64,000 bases of DNA, from assembly GCA_013368375.1 (NCBI GenBank), contig JAACJP010000026.1, positions 372,001-436,000 on the forward strand, in the 5' to 3' direction. Made by a program: the position numbers and the translations under genes. Shown one piece after another: positions 27,201-38,097 of the stretch; the first letter of the stretch is position 1; the number at the start of each line of letters is the position of its first letter. The notes under the pieces are model-generated. The model was given only the letters and a program-made list of their open reading frames with translations. It ran no database searches and was not told the origin of the DNA. Origin of the DNA: Tricholomella constricta (Eukaryota; Basidiomycota; Agaricomycetes; Agaricales; Lyophyllaceae).

Positions 27201-28410
27201 ATACTTATAAGGCATCTTGTGACGATGATATCGAATCGGCCCGGCAAGACTTCATTTTGAGCCGCCGTTTGCCAAGCCAGCCGTTACTGAATAAATGCCA
27301 TAAGTATGTAACTTAAGTTGTGGGTTTTTTATCTCTCGACACAAGTCTGCGGATACTTCGACAACTGGGCTTACGAGTCCGTCATTTGTTCGACTCTCGG
27401 AAGCTTTTATTGACTCGGAAGCAGTTGAAATATTGCCAATATTGGTTCGATCTGGGCATCCGACGCGTGCTTATCGCGTGTCGCGGAAGCATTTTGCGCT
27501 TGGGGGAAGTCTCGAGTGGAACACACAGGGTTTAAAAGGCTTCGGAGCTCCATCCATCCATAGAATCGGGTTTTTGGCACGCAGCAGATGAGCCCATTCC
27601 CACAAATATCCGTTGTGGTTTTGTCAACATTGGGTTCCAAAATATTTCATATGCGGAAGGTGCCTAATTGTGTACGACCATCTTGGAGACATTCGAAGGT
27701 AGGATCTCAAGTGTAACAGTGCCCAATGCTACGTCTACTTCGGTGAGCTTCAAAGTCATGGTTCTCAACAACAGAAACAGGGGAACTTTGCCATATCTCG
27801 ACCTCCCTGTCGCCGCCGTATGGAGGAGAAATGCATGCCACCAAAAAGCGCGGAAAGACTTTATAGTCGTGGCGACAGCGGCGCCTTTTAAAAGTGATGT
27901 AGAATCATCGAAGTGAGTTTGATTCGCATTTTACGCGTAGTCCCACCCGTGTTCACCTGTACACGTCGAAACCGCCCAAATCAAGTTGAGAGAACGCGTC
28001 GATTGTACATCCTTCTTCTCCTATTGCGAATATCGGAAATATCTTTGTCTCCTTTATCTCCCCTTTTCGAAAATGCGACATTTCGTAAAATGTCTCAAAA
28101 GAGGAGCGTACTCTCAGACCTATTCGAGCTTCCTTCAAGGCACTGTTCCACCTGCAGCTGCATGTGAAAGCATCGAGAGTGGGTTGCGATCTCAGAAAAT
28201 ATATTTCGAGCTATAATTCTATTTCACATGCCAGTCGATGCTGGGCAGGGGCCCGTAGTACTCGCAGGGGCCCTATAATCATAAAGATAGCTGTAGTAAT
28301 AGGATAATAGCATACACACTCTTCGGCGAAAGCAGACATTATTACACGGTACAGATATTGTTGAAAGTCGTGATGGTCTACTCTGACCTTGTTCAATAGA
28401 CAGGCATAAT

Positions 28411-30790
28411 TCATAAGACAAATCTGAGGCAGGTATCCTGGCAAGGACAAACGACTTTGTTAGATAGCGGAGAAGAAAAGGACAACAGGATCATACGATG
28501 TGGTGGGAGCTTCCCAATTGCGGTTTCTGGCTGAATCTTGGGTGCAGTATCAACCTGTTCCGCAGTATCGGTTGAATATGGGTATCCATCGACGCAATGG
28601 CATACCTCACCTGATTGATTTAAGTAATTCCTGATAGGACTGTTTGGGGTTCCTGGCTGTGCAAGGTGTCAGCTGCGGCATAAGATGCACACCGATGGAA
28701 CAACGCACATAAAGCGGTAATGAATGCCTACATCAAGGAGTTTAGGTTAGGCAGGTCAGGGGCAGTGTTCAGAATGTCGTACGTAGCTCATGGCGCCGAC
28801 AGCAACGCCTCCTGCAAAGGTATCTGCGCTGGTTTGACCATCTTTGCAGCCGGACCAAGATATCTATGATGGCATGTCCATAACAAAAAATAGGGAAAGC
28901 AACGGTAACACTCACCACATCGGCGGGCGTTCCGAGCTGCCTTCTCATGCGATCACTGACGTGACTTCCCTTTAATCGACCATGGGACGAATACTATATT
29001 CGTGGCAATGATCTTGCGTTCAGACTTCCGATGAATGAGTCAGCGGAGCGTATCACGCACCATGTATGGCAGATCTGCAAAAGAATTGGTTAGCTATATA
29101 ATTCTCGCTCTGCTGTTTCTATACTTACCCAGTACTGTGCCAGAGTGGCAGGCCTATCGACAAACGCATCCATAAGCACCCACGTCCAATTCTGCTAACA
29201 TTGACTCACGTCGAAGAGCGCCTAAGAAGCGGACAAGGCGTTGAGTAGCGATGGCTCGGTATATGGAAGGATACTCACAGTGAGGCGACATCCCGCAGGC
29301 AATGGCTTGACCTAAAGATCACTGCTAAGCCAAAACAGACGAACGACGTATGCATCGTTACAGACCATGATATTGTGCATCTCCTAAAAAAGAAGGTTCA
29401 GTCAAATTGCTAAGGACGGAAGCAAGAAGGCCTCAAAGGACGAACGTCATCTATGATGTGCCCATTCGCCTTGAAGTCCACAGGGTAGATGACTGCCGCA
29501 GTATCAGCTAAACATTACAAACATCGTCAAGGTCGAAAATATTACCTTCGTCCCAGCCGTCAACCTCGTCTCCGTTGACATCCTTGGTCTGACCTCCATG
29601 TCCCGAATCTGAGAATATTATTCCTTGGCAAGGGTGATGTAACGAAGCGAGCGGAACTTACAGTGGAAGAACAGGGAATCGTCGGGCTTTGCGCTGCGGA
29701 TGAGCCAACGCATGGCGTCAATGATGTTCTTCCGGGTAGGTTGCTGACGGGAGTGCTTCGAGTCATCCGAGAGCAACACAATATCTCCCGACCTATATCC
29801 CCATTTGTCTAAAAATATGTGAGCCCCAATCAAAACCGATTTTCGAGCATGCTTACTGATCAGAAAATCGCGAACATGACGTGCGTCATTGATACAACCT
29901 CGAAGTTCATTCTGTTGTCCTTTGTAATTTATCCCGATCTGTCGAGGAGAACATCGTCAGCTGGAATGAATCTGGGAACGCTTGTTCGGTTGAGGCTCAC
30001 ACATAAGGCCTTCTTGCGTCCCGTGCATTTAGAGTACTGAAACTGAGGGTTCAGCGGCGGTAGGGAGGAGGATTGCTGGACTTTGTGGCTGGAGGCCTTA
30101 TGAGACGAAGTCGGTTTAGAAACAGGAGGCGGCTTCGCCGAGGATGGTCCGGTCGGCGCTGGGGGTTTCGAACTGTGGTGCTTCGAACTGTGATGTTTCG
30201 AAGAGTGCGAGTGCGAATGAGAGTGGGTGCGTATCCGTTGTTCAACTTGAGGATGCAGTTGATATGTATAGGTAGGAGCGTAAGGTTGAGACTGCGGCAG
30301 AACATGCATCGGAGGCGGAGGATTGGTTCCATAGTAAATACGTTCGTATCTGAACAGAGAACAATAGACGATGAGTATCTTTCCACAATAATCACAAAGC
30401 GCCAATTACTGTGGCATCCTTTTCGTGGTGTCGCTAGGCGTCAAAATTGATAGATAGATTGGGAGAGATGCACTTACATATAGGTAGGTGGGGCGTACCC
30501 GGCCGTAGGATTTGGTGGGTATGAAGCAGGGATAAAGCCTCCACTTGGTAGGCCTTCTTGTTGTCTGATGAACAGGACGCAATATTAAAACATAATCATA
30601 TCTCTGGAGGCTAGTCTGGCATACGGTATCGGGAATCTATAAGTATTTAAGGCGCGATGAAATTAAAATTAACCGGGATCGTTGAGCATGTCAAAGAATG
30701 AATTTAAACGCACGAAGGAGTTGGCATCTGCATCGCGGGGAGGTGTCGCTGAGAGTCATCCCTACTTCCACCACTGAAATCCCACATCAT
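28411..30790 (-). CDS. Metacaspase (type I), caspase-like cysteine protease
   Basis: About 18 short exons on the minus strand join in frame to roughly 425 aa. The first ATG is at 30790. Residues 1 to about 160 are a Pro/Gln/Tyr-rich prodomain with a His/Ser repeat (HSHSHSHSSKHHSSKHH), typical of type I fungal metacaspases. The catalytic domain follows with KKALC/IGINYKGQ, ELRGCINDA, the catalytic His in HYSGHGGQTKD, IYPVDFKANGHIIDD, the catalytic Cys in ALFDACHSGTVLDLPYM, ISWSGCKDGQTSADT and QSYQELLKSIR. The C terminus is SSHHIDTCLRFVL. Metacaspases cleave after Arg or Lys, need calcium, and act in stress responses, protein quality control and cell death. Tiny exons (for example ALFD and EMHNIMV) make automated prediction error-prone here. 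Confidence 0.92.
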
Positions 30791-32130
30791 CTTCAAGATA
30801 TGAGCGTCGCAAGACAAGTTAAAAGCTGGAGGAGATCTGTTACAACGCAGTCAGCACGAAATTGAGCGCGTCAAGGTGGAAGTCCTAGTTCAAGAGCAAT
30901 TCAGCCAAGGACGGGCCAGCGGCATTCTACCCTTCGGCGTTAAGCAATACGGCTCCTACAAACACGGCATGATCGTTCATGGAAATGTACCGACTTGGCA
31001 TACGTCGTGACTCAAGGTACGGGTCGCTTAACCAAGAGGCCCAAATGCAGAAGGTCGACTAAAGTCGCGTATTTTCAAGCGCACTAACCTACGACGCTCA
31101 AGAAAAAAATCCGGAGGCCTTGGGATTTGAAGGCCTTGGTCCTTCACCACGATAGAGTGATATTGTAGGCGAGAACAAGGCGAGAAGTGGCAAGAGGATG
31201 AAACTGTCAACGTCTGTCAGCCGCGAGCGGACCGGCGCTGGCGGGCGTTCAACGACTCCGATTAGAATCTCCAACTCCGACGAACCCACGGGCCATGGCC
31301 GCGTACGATTCGTCACGCAAGCCTCCTCAGTTTATCCTCCTTACACCGTCTCCCTTGTGGCTTGATCTATATCTGGACGTCTTACAAGCTGGAAGTAATC
31401 TCTATGCCCGCTATGGAATCCCCCAAAATCCAGAAAGGAGCATCTTCTGGCGCTGGTGTCTCCATACATGCCAATGCACGACTGACCCTGAGGGCCCTTG
31501 TCCTCGGCTTTGATATGAAACAATGCTCAAGTAAGACATGTAAGAGCCCTTGTAATGGATCTGACTGCATGCGGGACAAAGGACGGTGCGGCTTGCCTGC
31601 TGCTTTTCGGATCTACTGTATGGCGCCCACTCAAGCCTCATGTGGATTGCGTATTGGCTCCATCTGGTGATTACACCTCATTCAACAGCCGTTGCATCAA
31701 TGCCATTGCATCGCAATATGTTGAGCCATGGGTATTATCACATGGCCTATGTACAGCCCCGCGCTTGACTTGGGCGCTCTGATCACCCAAGCGTCTTTGC
31801 ATGAGAAAAGCCTCGGCCTGTGTTTGTCCTTTTTTCTTCTCATAGGAGGCTCTTGAGGGCGGCCACTTGACTGCATAACCCAAAAACTCTCTACGAAACC
31901 GCCCTTTCAGAACAACTACAGAGACTTGAGGGTTAAATTCTGCGGGCGACTGAGCGAATACTCGTGTTCACCGCCTTTTTTCGTGACTCGGTTTTTGTGC
32001 TTTATCCCTTTGTTGTCGTATTGTAGTGTAGCGCTGCCCACATAGATATAAAGGCTTCCGGTCTTTTGAAGTACTCCCAAGAAGCCCTGTCATCGAGGCT
32101 CGCCCGCCACACCAATCACTGTTATCCAGG
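30791..32130. other. Intergenic region between metacaspase and pseudokinase
   Basis: The left end is the metacaspase promoter and the right end the pseudokinase promoter. Several overlapping frames of 60-100 codons occur on both strands between 31028 and 31883. None shows a domain, signal peptide or coherent splice structure. Confidence 0.4.
32047..32052 (+). promoter_or_regulatory. TATA box of the pseudokinase gene
   Basis: TATAAA lies 78 bp upstream of the ATG at 32131. The call rests on motif and position only. Confidence 0.4.
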
Positions 32131-33347
32131 ATGCGGTATCGATACCCAGACGTGAGTCAACCCCTTTCTACAATTTTATTTCTGTGATTTATACGAACAC
32201 TCTTTTAGTACTGTAAAGCTCATGCTCTTGCGGGGGAATCTCCGCTTCCTCTAATCGGTGAGGTCCCGTATCGCGGAAACGCGTACGTGGATATCTACCA
32301 TGGTAAGGTAGGACAACTTCCCATTCAGCTCAAAGTATGGCGTGGTGCGCCTATGGCTGTGGAAGCGCGTGCTGACTTCCTTCTGGTGAGCTTTTTCTTT
32401 TGCTTTGTACTTGCACTATGTGCCTTCTGCGTCTCTTATGCTCTACATTGTGAACAGCAACTCATGAGAGGCCTCGATGATTGGAAGCGAGCTTCTGTGC
32501 ATCAAAATGTCAGCCTATTCCTTGGCTTGTCCGACAAGCCTGAATGGCAGCCTCTGCCATCGCTGGTCACTCCCTTGTACTCGAATGGAAACATAGTTCA
32601 GTACATTAAGCAAAACCCCGGCATAAGCGTTCTCTCTCTGGTAATTTTCCATGTCATTTACGAGAATTCCTGTTCCAACCGCGCCACACGATTCGTAGCT
32701 TCACAATGTGGCGGACGCTCTTCAATTCATGCACAGCCTAGATCCTCCAGTGGTGCACGGCGGGGTACGAGGCGTACGTCCGACTCCACTTGTTTCCCTC
32801 AAATAATTATCTGACTTTCGATTCCAGAACAATATTGTGATTGCAGACAACGGCGAGGCCCGTCTAACTGATCTATGCATCAATTTCTTGCCCCATCCCC
32901 AAGATTTTGCAATGGTGCGAGACGAGCTTGAGCCTGCTCGGTGGTATGCACCTGAGGTCATCGTACCTCCGAAAGAGTTAGCGAACGAATGCAACGTTAC
33001 CACGCCAGAATCAGACGTGTACAGCTTTGGAATGACGATGCTCGAAGTAAGGCAGTTCCTTCCCATTTGGACTTACTAGGAAATGGAACTGACAGATATC
33101 AACGCAGGTGTATGGCGGAAAGAAACCCTACGCTGATATGAGGCATTATTCCTACATACACGCAGCGAGCCAAGGAATCAGGCCACCGCGGCCGGATACT
33201 GAAGCCTTGACAGACTCTGTATGGGCCCTCATTACAGCTTGCTGGGCACAGGAATCGCGCCATCGCCCGCAGATGAAGACCATACGAGGCTCAATTCACG
33301 CCCTCTATCTGCAGAGTTTCGCAAATAGCTCAACTGGTCATATTTAA
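32131..33347 (+). CDS. Protein-kinase-fold protein lacking catalytic residues (pseudokinase)
   Basis: The gene starts MRYRYPDYCKAHALAGES at 32131 and runs through six introns to the stop at 33347. All exon junctions keep frame. Kinase-fold landmarks: an N-lobe lysine candidate in QLPIQLKVWRG; PLYSNGNIVQYIKQNPG (hinge); VVHGGVRGNNIVI in place of HRDxKxxN; ARLTDLCINFL in place of DFG; RWYAPEVIVPP (APE motif); SDVYSFGMTMLEVYGGKKPY; and RPRPP-type C-lobe helices ending in CWAQESRHRPQM. The catalytic-loop Asp is Gly and the DFG Asp-Phe-Gly is Asp-Leu-Cys, so phosphotransfer is unlikely. Agaricomycetes carry large families of such tyrosine-kinase-like domains. A scaffolding or regulatory role is plausible but unproven. 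Confidence 0.85.
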
Positions 33348-33512
33348 TGCCACTGCGGCAATTGTTCAAACGTTCAAATTCCACATTGTATAACTTCTGC
33401 TTGTATTTATAGATGACTGCAGAATTCAATCCTCCATTTTTCCACCAATAGCCGATTCACATGCCAAAGAAGAACACCAAAGGTAAGATAGAGATTTTGC
33501 CCGGAGGGTTCC

Positions 33513-36083
33513 TTACTTCCAAGACGACGTCAGGGTCTGAGAACCAGAGCCAGCAACCGTGGCCTGGCGGTTAGGGTCAGATTCCCAGGTGACCTGAGTT
33601 TATTGCTGTTAGCGATTGGGTCACGGGTGTTGGTGGGAGGGGACGTACGGCTCCGTTTGCAGCCTTACGGATAAACTTGTACTCGAACACCGTATTAGCA
33701 GGCAAGGAGACAGTCACCGACCAAACGGGGTACGAGGCCGAAGACATGGCGAGCTATTCACAAAAAGGTCAGATACATTGTTTCTGAGATTCTCATGAAA
33801 AGCGAACGCACAGCTGAGGCGGGAGCCCAAGTCCCAAGCTGAGAGATACTGCCAACGAGGAAGATGTTCTGCGCATATTGGTTAGCGAGGCGAGGCAAGT
33901 CGAGCGGGATTTCAATCAAGCTGTCAACGAACCTCGCCGAATACCGTCGTGGCGGTCTCTGCAAACGTCACAGCAACAGAGCCACCACCGCCACCACCGG
34001 ATCCCAAGGCACCCGTGTGGATGGCGATGGCGCTTCGAGCGGCAACTGTTGCAGTGAACGACCCCCCAGAAACGGTGTACGCAGCGCCTGTGCAAGAGCC
34101 TGATGAAGACTTTCCGCTAATGACATCGCAGTAGGTCCCACTCGGCAAGGAGGTGGAGAAGGTGGCCGTCCATGCGGAGTCGACGTTGTTGATTGCAACG
34201 TATCCAAGAGAACCTTGGGAAAATGCCGTTATTAAGAGAAATATGGGGAAGCAAGCAGTAAAAACCCACCACGGCCGAATGCGATTCGCTGGGATTGCGG
34301 GGCCACCCAGTTAGTAATTCCAGCGGTTCCCACTTTGTTCCTAAAGCCGACCATACCGCTGATGGCAACGAAGCGATGCTGGCAGTGCCATCCGCCACTG
34401 CCGCCGGTGGTCGAGCAGGTTCCGGAGCCTATGGAGATGGTTGTTAAAGTCAAGTCATTATTCGAAGAACAACATATAGACAAACCTCCGTTGGGTGGGC
34501 CAGCGTCGTTGTTGGAGAACGAAAAGCTCGACAGCACGGTCGGAGTTCCGTAAGGGTGAGCGAGCGAGAAAATGTGAGCAGTAATGTAGGTGTTCGACGG
34601 CGAATTGATATTCAAAGATCCTCCATTCTGGTACCCTCTGTTGTCAGAGAAGAGAATGACAAATAAAGGAATATGAGTGGTCCACACCCTTTCCGTATCA
34701 TGATTGGCGATAAAGACATTAGCTTGGTTACCTGAAACCCAGCCTGAAGGAATAAAATTCAGCGACGATCGATAAATATCGTGTGTCTACGTGAGCATTA
34801 CCTCGGCCGTCCAAATTTTGCAAGCTGGAAATACCTCCACCCAGGAAGGCATCTCTGACGGTGGTCGTATATCTGAATCTGGAGGAGGATAATTAGATGG
34901 CAACCACGACTGACAAGCAAATTGCACGAACTCCTGGACGTCGCCTGGTGAAGCAAGAGGTATTTATTTTCAGCCACGCGCGATCTTTGATCAATACACA
35001 CCATTTCCTGTGTATTCCGACGGCTGAACAGGTTCGCCTGATCCCCAAATAACCTCCTGAGTAATATAGGGCCTGGTTGAGAGACGGCTGATGATATTGC
35101 CAATGTCTCCAGCAGCGATGTCTAGTTACGATGTCGGTGGAATGCGTGAATTATGATAACTCATTACTTACGTTTTGCTGCATCCAAACGGAAACCATCT
35201 GCGCCGAGAGAGATGAGGTCGTTAGCGTATTGCGCAAGGCGACCTCGGACATAGTCCGTGTTGGTCGCGAGGCTGACCATATTATTATTGCTACGCAGGA
35301 GGAATCAGGAAACCTTATTTACTCAGCCAGGTTAACGAGTTCGCAGGTTTGTACTTGGTTTCTATCATTGTAATTGCTGATGTCGTCACCGGAGGTTAGC
35401 CCGCAGTGGTGGAAGTCCTGAAAAAAATCAAAACAAAGAAAGAAGAAGAAATGATGCACCTACCTGGGTTTGATAGATTCCTGGATAGTTGTAGTGCGAG
35501 AATGAACTGCCGCCGACGCCGGTGCCGGACTCAATACCCGCCATGTGGTTGAACAGCGTGTCTGATGCATAACGGTCAGAACGACCATAGCCACGTGAGC
35601 TGATCGCGAATACTGACCAACGATGACTTTGACACCCGCAGAGTGGCACTTGGAGATCATGCTAGAAAAAGTCGCACGTGAGCAATGGACAATAAGATAC
35701 ATAGACCGAAATTACTTTTGGAACTGGCTGCGGTTGCCGCGCTTCGAGGTGAGCGTGTAAGAGACCGGCTGGTAATCGGTCCACCACTGAGAACCCTGGA
35801 TATGCTCCGCGGGAGGGCTCACTGAAAATCCTTGTCAATATACGAGTAATTGCCGTAATATTTTATCCATACCTTGAACGAAACCGTAGCCAGCGGGTCC
35901 AATAAAATTGGCGCATTCCGACGCGATGCTATCCCAGGTCCATTCGAACATCTGAATGATGACCGACTTCGAGCCAGACGGCGCACGAGAAGTCAACGTC
36001 GCATTGTCGAAAGTCGGCCTAGCAAGCGCAGAGTACGACAACGACAACGCTACCAACGACGTGAACGACGCTGAAAGCTTCAT
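33513..36083 (-). CDS. Secreted alpha-amylase (GH13) with C-terminal CBM20 starch-binding domain, copy A
   Basis: The start is ATG 36083 and the stop TAA at 33513. A signal peptide ([20 protein letters not shown]) is followed by the GH13 barrel. Landmarks are [30 protein letters not shown] (region I), [11 protein letters not shown] (nucleophile Asp), [11 protein letters not shown] (acid/base Glu) and FIANHDTER (transition-state Asp). A Gly/Ser linker ([11 protein letters not shown]) leads to a CBM20 with [22 protein letters not shown] and the ligand Trp pair region WESDPNRQ. It cuts internal alpha-1,4 bonds of starch outside the cell. It shares intron positions and near-identical segments with the copy at 42241-44848, which faces away from it. 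Some introns use GTTCGT donors, which occur at the same places in both copies. Confidence 0.93.
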
Positions 36084-37623
36084 TTTGTAACTCGGAACGA
36101 AGTATGGGGAGGGTCGCTCTTAAGTTTCTGACAGTCGTGAAAAGTGCCCATTTATGTAGTTGGCGGCTGAATGACTTGGGTCATGGTCCACAGGCATGTT
36201 AACATCGAAAGAGTAGACGCGGACGTACATCGTGGAACGAAGCGAGGTCGGTGTCAGATGTTGTGGGCATCCGCATGGATGTGGACATGATCATACATAG
36301 TCTGAGCAAAGATGGAGGTAAGAACTCACGATTAGATCACGAAGAAAGTCAGTTGATAACTTCTACCGACGCATATTGTCACTGACAACGACTCTAGCCA
36401 ACGTACTGGTTATCGATTTTAGGTTTCTCAGACAAAAAGCTGGATGGAGAAGGTGTTAAGTATAGACGTTCCATGAGCGTTTCTTCGTCATTTGGCAATT
36501 GATCGGGTCCTGTTCGTTGACTGTGCATGCGAGAGTCCCTGCTTTCAATAAAAAAATTCGCCACTGGCAGTCGTGATCAGAGGTTATTTAGATGACGCCA
36601 AGCGAACTCCAGCAGATCGAACAAGAACTGCTGGTCATTTTTTCCAAGTCATGCAACTCATTGAAGCAAGCGAACCCGATAGCCGGGTTGCGATCCCGGT
36701 GAAAATGCGACCTGAAGCGCTCCCTCGATGACGTTCCTGTCAGTCTCGCCACACTCCGCCCTCGAACTGGCGCGATCAGATCAGTGCATTAATCAAGTCG
36801 TGGTAAGTGAAAGTATATTTGCATACCTCTTTTCGACAGAGAAACGACGCTGACGCCTGAAATTATAGACAGGCTTCTACAGTCATGTGGCTTGTAAGAC
36901 ACAAGCAACATACCATTTGAGTTCGGCAAGAGTCCGGTGATTTTCGAGTTCAGGGTTCAGTCCGATACACCGGCAGCCGTAAGCTTGCCCGATGAGTACT
37001 TGAATACTTCAGATTGCTCTCCAATGCATGCGCTGCGCTTCTGAGAATAAAATTAGATAAGTGTCAGACGTTCGTGAGTCGCAGTTCAGCAATTTTAGGT
37101 TCCAAATTAGTTGGGCTTTGCCCTTTCAACGAAAGCCTATCCTCAGGTGATTCCAAATTTTGAAAAAGTGTGAAGAAGCGTGGAAAAGAAGCGCGATTCA
37201 GACACCGACCTGCCGCCCCCACATCCAGGCGAGAAGCTTGTACAATTTTTTCTGATGTTTGCTGGTCACCAGCGATGAGAATAGCGCGCTGTGAGTGAAG
37301 CTGTCGGCGTCTCTTTGTCAGTGTCAAAACGTGGCATTGGCACAGAGTAACGTCAACTCATGGCCCCTAACACTCGTGACCGTCATCAATCGTGGATTTG
37401 GTTTCAATTTCCCTTGAATGTTTTGTCAATATCTCTGTGAAAGTAAAATTGAATCCCCGATTACCATAAGTTACTTCCTATTTAGCAAATTTAGCATTCT
37501 GTGGTGCCCTCAAAATGGAGGCATTATGGTTCAGATGCTCACTCCTGGTAAGGAGAATTCTTAGGGCATTCCATTCCAAGGCAAAGAGACTGTTGCCCAA
37601 TAAGTAGGTAAGCATGGAAGAGG
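36084..37623. other. Promoter-side flank of amylase copy A up to the transposon insertion
   Basis: This is the left half of the region between the two divergent amylases. It includes copy A's promoter; a TATA-like TTTATGTA on the plus strand at 36151-36158 lies about 70 bp from the start codon. No other gene is supported. Confidence 0.4.
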
Positions 37624-37630
37624 AAGTTAG
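37624..37630. repeat. Left 7-bp target-site duplication (AAGTTAG)
   Basis: AAGTTAG directly precedes the left inverted repeat and recurs at 41250-41256 directly after the right one. Confidence 0.85.
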
Positions 37631-37645
37631 TGGGGAGGCGCACCG
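37631..37645 (+). repeat. Left terminal inverted repeat of the 3.6-kb element
   Basis: TGGGGAGGCGCACCG is an exact reverse complement of 41235-41249. Confidence 0.85.
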
Positions 37646-38097
37646 CCGCTTCAGGTAGTGGTTTATTTGTATGTGCTGTTTCTCCACCAATGTATCAATT
37701 TACATGGAAAATCAATATTTTGGGATGGATACCTCACTTTTAGATAAGATTTATGTCTAGCTCGGGTTTTAAAGTTATTGCGCTGGGGGTCCTTGCTGTG
37801 TTTTTTTGATATTCGCGTGCAAACCCTATTTTTAACACAAACCCCAGAGTAATAAAAACAAATATAAAAATCGAAAGCAAGGATCCCCAAGAGAAAGGTC
37901 AGAATAATATCTTACGGCGTTTAATAGGGCGTGAACGGGTGTGAGGAAAGAGAAATATTGATTTAGATTCTGCGACGCGAAACCTAATTAAGAGATTATG
38001 TAACGCGTGTCTTGGACGCGTCGAGGGCTGCCCGATAGTCAACAAAACACATCTCATACCCCTTATCGCAAAGGCTTAACCTAACCTAACTCTTCTA

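Larger units (their letters stand above)
25876..28410. other. Intergenic region with tandem repeat and tRNA
   Basis: It holds the three-copy direct repeat at 25996-26143 and tRNA-Arg at 27119-27200. Two plus-strand frames (26144-26419 and 26431-26841; 91 and 136 codons) have no recognisable domain and are not called as genes. The right end is the 3' flank of the minus-strand metacaspase gene. Confidence 0.4.

Noticed and set aside
31028..31883. Cluster of overlapping 60-100 codon frames on both strands
   Set aside because: Several frames on opposite strands cover the same bases with no motif; typical of non-coding GC-rich DNA.
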